DNA from: Sphingomonadales bacterium UBA6157 | GTDB taxonomy: Bacteria; Pseudomonadota; Alphaproteobacteria; Sphingomonadales; Sphingomonadaceae | NCBI GenBank assembly: GCA_002423025.1 | Contig: DIUN01000038.1 | Coordinates: forward strand, 7,578 to 71,577 | Direction of reading: 5' to 3' | Length of the DNA stretch: 64,000 bases | Shown: one piece after another, positions 63,657 through 64,000 of the stretch | How positions within the stretch are numbered: the first letter of the stretch is position 1 | Layout of the letters: each line of letters starts with the position of its first letter | Position numbers and translations under genes: made by a program | The notes under the pieces: generated by a model | The model's input: the letters and a program-made list of their open reading frames with translations, nothing else | What the model was told of the DNA's origin: nothing | Databases searched by the model: none

Positions 63657-64000
63657 TTATTCTGCGATGAAATGGCCCTCGGTACGGGCCTTCAGCGCCT
63701 CCAGCGTCACGCCGGGGGCCAGCTCGACCAGCCGGAAAGCTTCGCCGCGCACCGGCCGCGCCAGCACGGCGAGATCGCTTATCACCATATCGACGACGCC
63801 CTTGCCGGTCAGCGGCAGGGTGCAAGCCTGCTTGAACTTGGCCTCGCCGCTCTTGGAGTTGTGCTCCATCAGCACGATGATGCGCTTGACGCCGGCCACA
63901 AGGTCCATGGCGCCGCCCATGCCCTTGACCATCTTGCCCGGGATCATCCAGTTGGCCAGATCGCCTTTGGCGCTCACCTGCATGGCGCCCAGGATGCTCA
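63657..64000 (-). CDS. 3-oxoacid CoA-transferase subunit B, C-terminal part
   Basis: The 3' end of a gene running in from beyond the right edge. The residues seen (LGAMQVSAKGDLANWMIPGKMVKGMGGAMDLVAGVKR then TLPLTGKGVVDMVISDLAVL) match the C-terminal half of the beta subunit of succinyl-CoA/acetoacetate CoA transferase, which activates ketoacids such as acetoacetate. The frame is open to base 64000; the catalytic Glu of the family is expected in the missing N-terminal part. The alpha subunit would lie outside. Confidence 0.9.
   Translation of the reverse strand, partial: SILGAMQVSAKGDLANWMIPGKMVKGMGGAMDLVAGVKRIIVLMEHNSKSGEAKFKQACTLPLTGKGVVDMVISDLAVLARPVRGEAFRLVELAPGVTLEALKARTEGHFIAE

Overview
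The window is GC-rich, tightly packed chromosomal DNA of an alphaproteobacterium, most likely of the order Sphingomonadales. Evidence for this: divergent chvI-chvG and ATP-type pckA next to an HPr kinase/RapZ/PTS-EIIA/HPr block; the run rpoZ, rsh, pyrE, pdxJ, acpS, lepB; rpsU beside a COQ9-family gene and feoAB; a large TonB-dependent receptor of the sphingomonad type; and many start/stop overlaps of the ATGA kind. Genus is not resolved. No tRNA, rRNA, CRISPR array, transposase, integrase or prophage gene was seen.

Layout. 1-3.9 kb: end of argH, a class I/II aminotransferase, a VOC-fold protein and a PHB-depolymerase-type esterase with a perfect TGTTGCA-G-TGCAACA palindrome in front. 4.0-8.3 kb (minus): ccmF-ccmG-ccmH-ccmI, the c-type cytochrome maturation operon. 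8.4-13.9 kb (plus, head to head with ccm): a three-gene operon that is the most unusual content of the window. It encodes an 844-residue cytoplasmic fusion of an FAD/NAD(P)-type reductase, two cyclic-nucleotide-binding domains and a 16-cysteine four-cluster ferredoxin; a membrane protein with two H-x13-H pairs typical of bis-heme b proteins; and a protein with an N-terminal FHA domain, one membrane helix and ten CxxCH haem-c sites. A class III (CpdA-like) phosphodiesterase gene follows. 14.9-22.4 kb: PdeM-type phosphoesterase, MHS-family and SulP transporters, a penicillin-acylase-type Ntn hydrolase and an M28 peptidase. 22.4-28.8 kb: HPr, EIIA(Man), an in-frame HprK-RapZ fusion, ChvG/ChvI and, divergently, PEP carboxykinase. 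28.9-34.2 kb: TonB receptor and a nuclease-helicase (DUF2075) followed by a 32-bp perfect inverted repeat. 34.3-38.2 kb: assimilatory sulfate reduction operon (cobA, DUF2849, cysI, DUF934, cysH). 38.4-42.1 kb: RNase E and ribosomal protein S4. 42.4-49.3 kb: rpoZ, rsh, pyrE, pdxJ, acpS, lepB and an AI-2E-family permease, interrupted by a small AprI-like exported protein. 49.4-54.9 kb: FKBP isomerase, S21, COQ9 family, feoAB, NsrR and its divergent globin, and an MliC/YbaY-like protein. 55.0-62.6 kb: polA, leuD, leuB, DUF502, a dicarboxylate symporter and asd. 62.9-64.0 kb: small outer-membrane barrel and the 3' part of a CoA-transferase beta gene.

How parts may work together. The three-gene operon could carry electrons between NAD(P)H in the cytoplasm and a periplasmic multihaem cytochrome. 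Its haem-c attachment would depend on the adjacent ccm operon, and its cyclic-nucleotide and FHA domains suggest control by a second messenger and by phosphothreonine. This is inference from domain content and gene order. The ChvG/I-HprK-RapZ-EIIA-HPr-PckA block looks like a regulatory phosphotransfer/gluconeogenesis module without a sugar permease. NsrR plus globin form a nitric-oxide response pair next to the ferrous-iron uptake genes.
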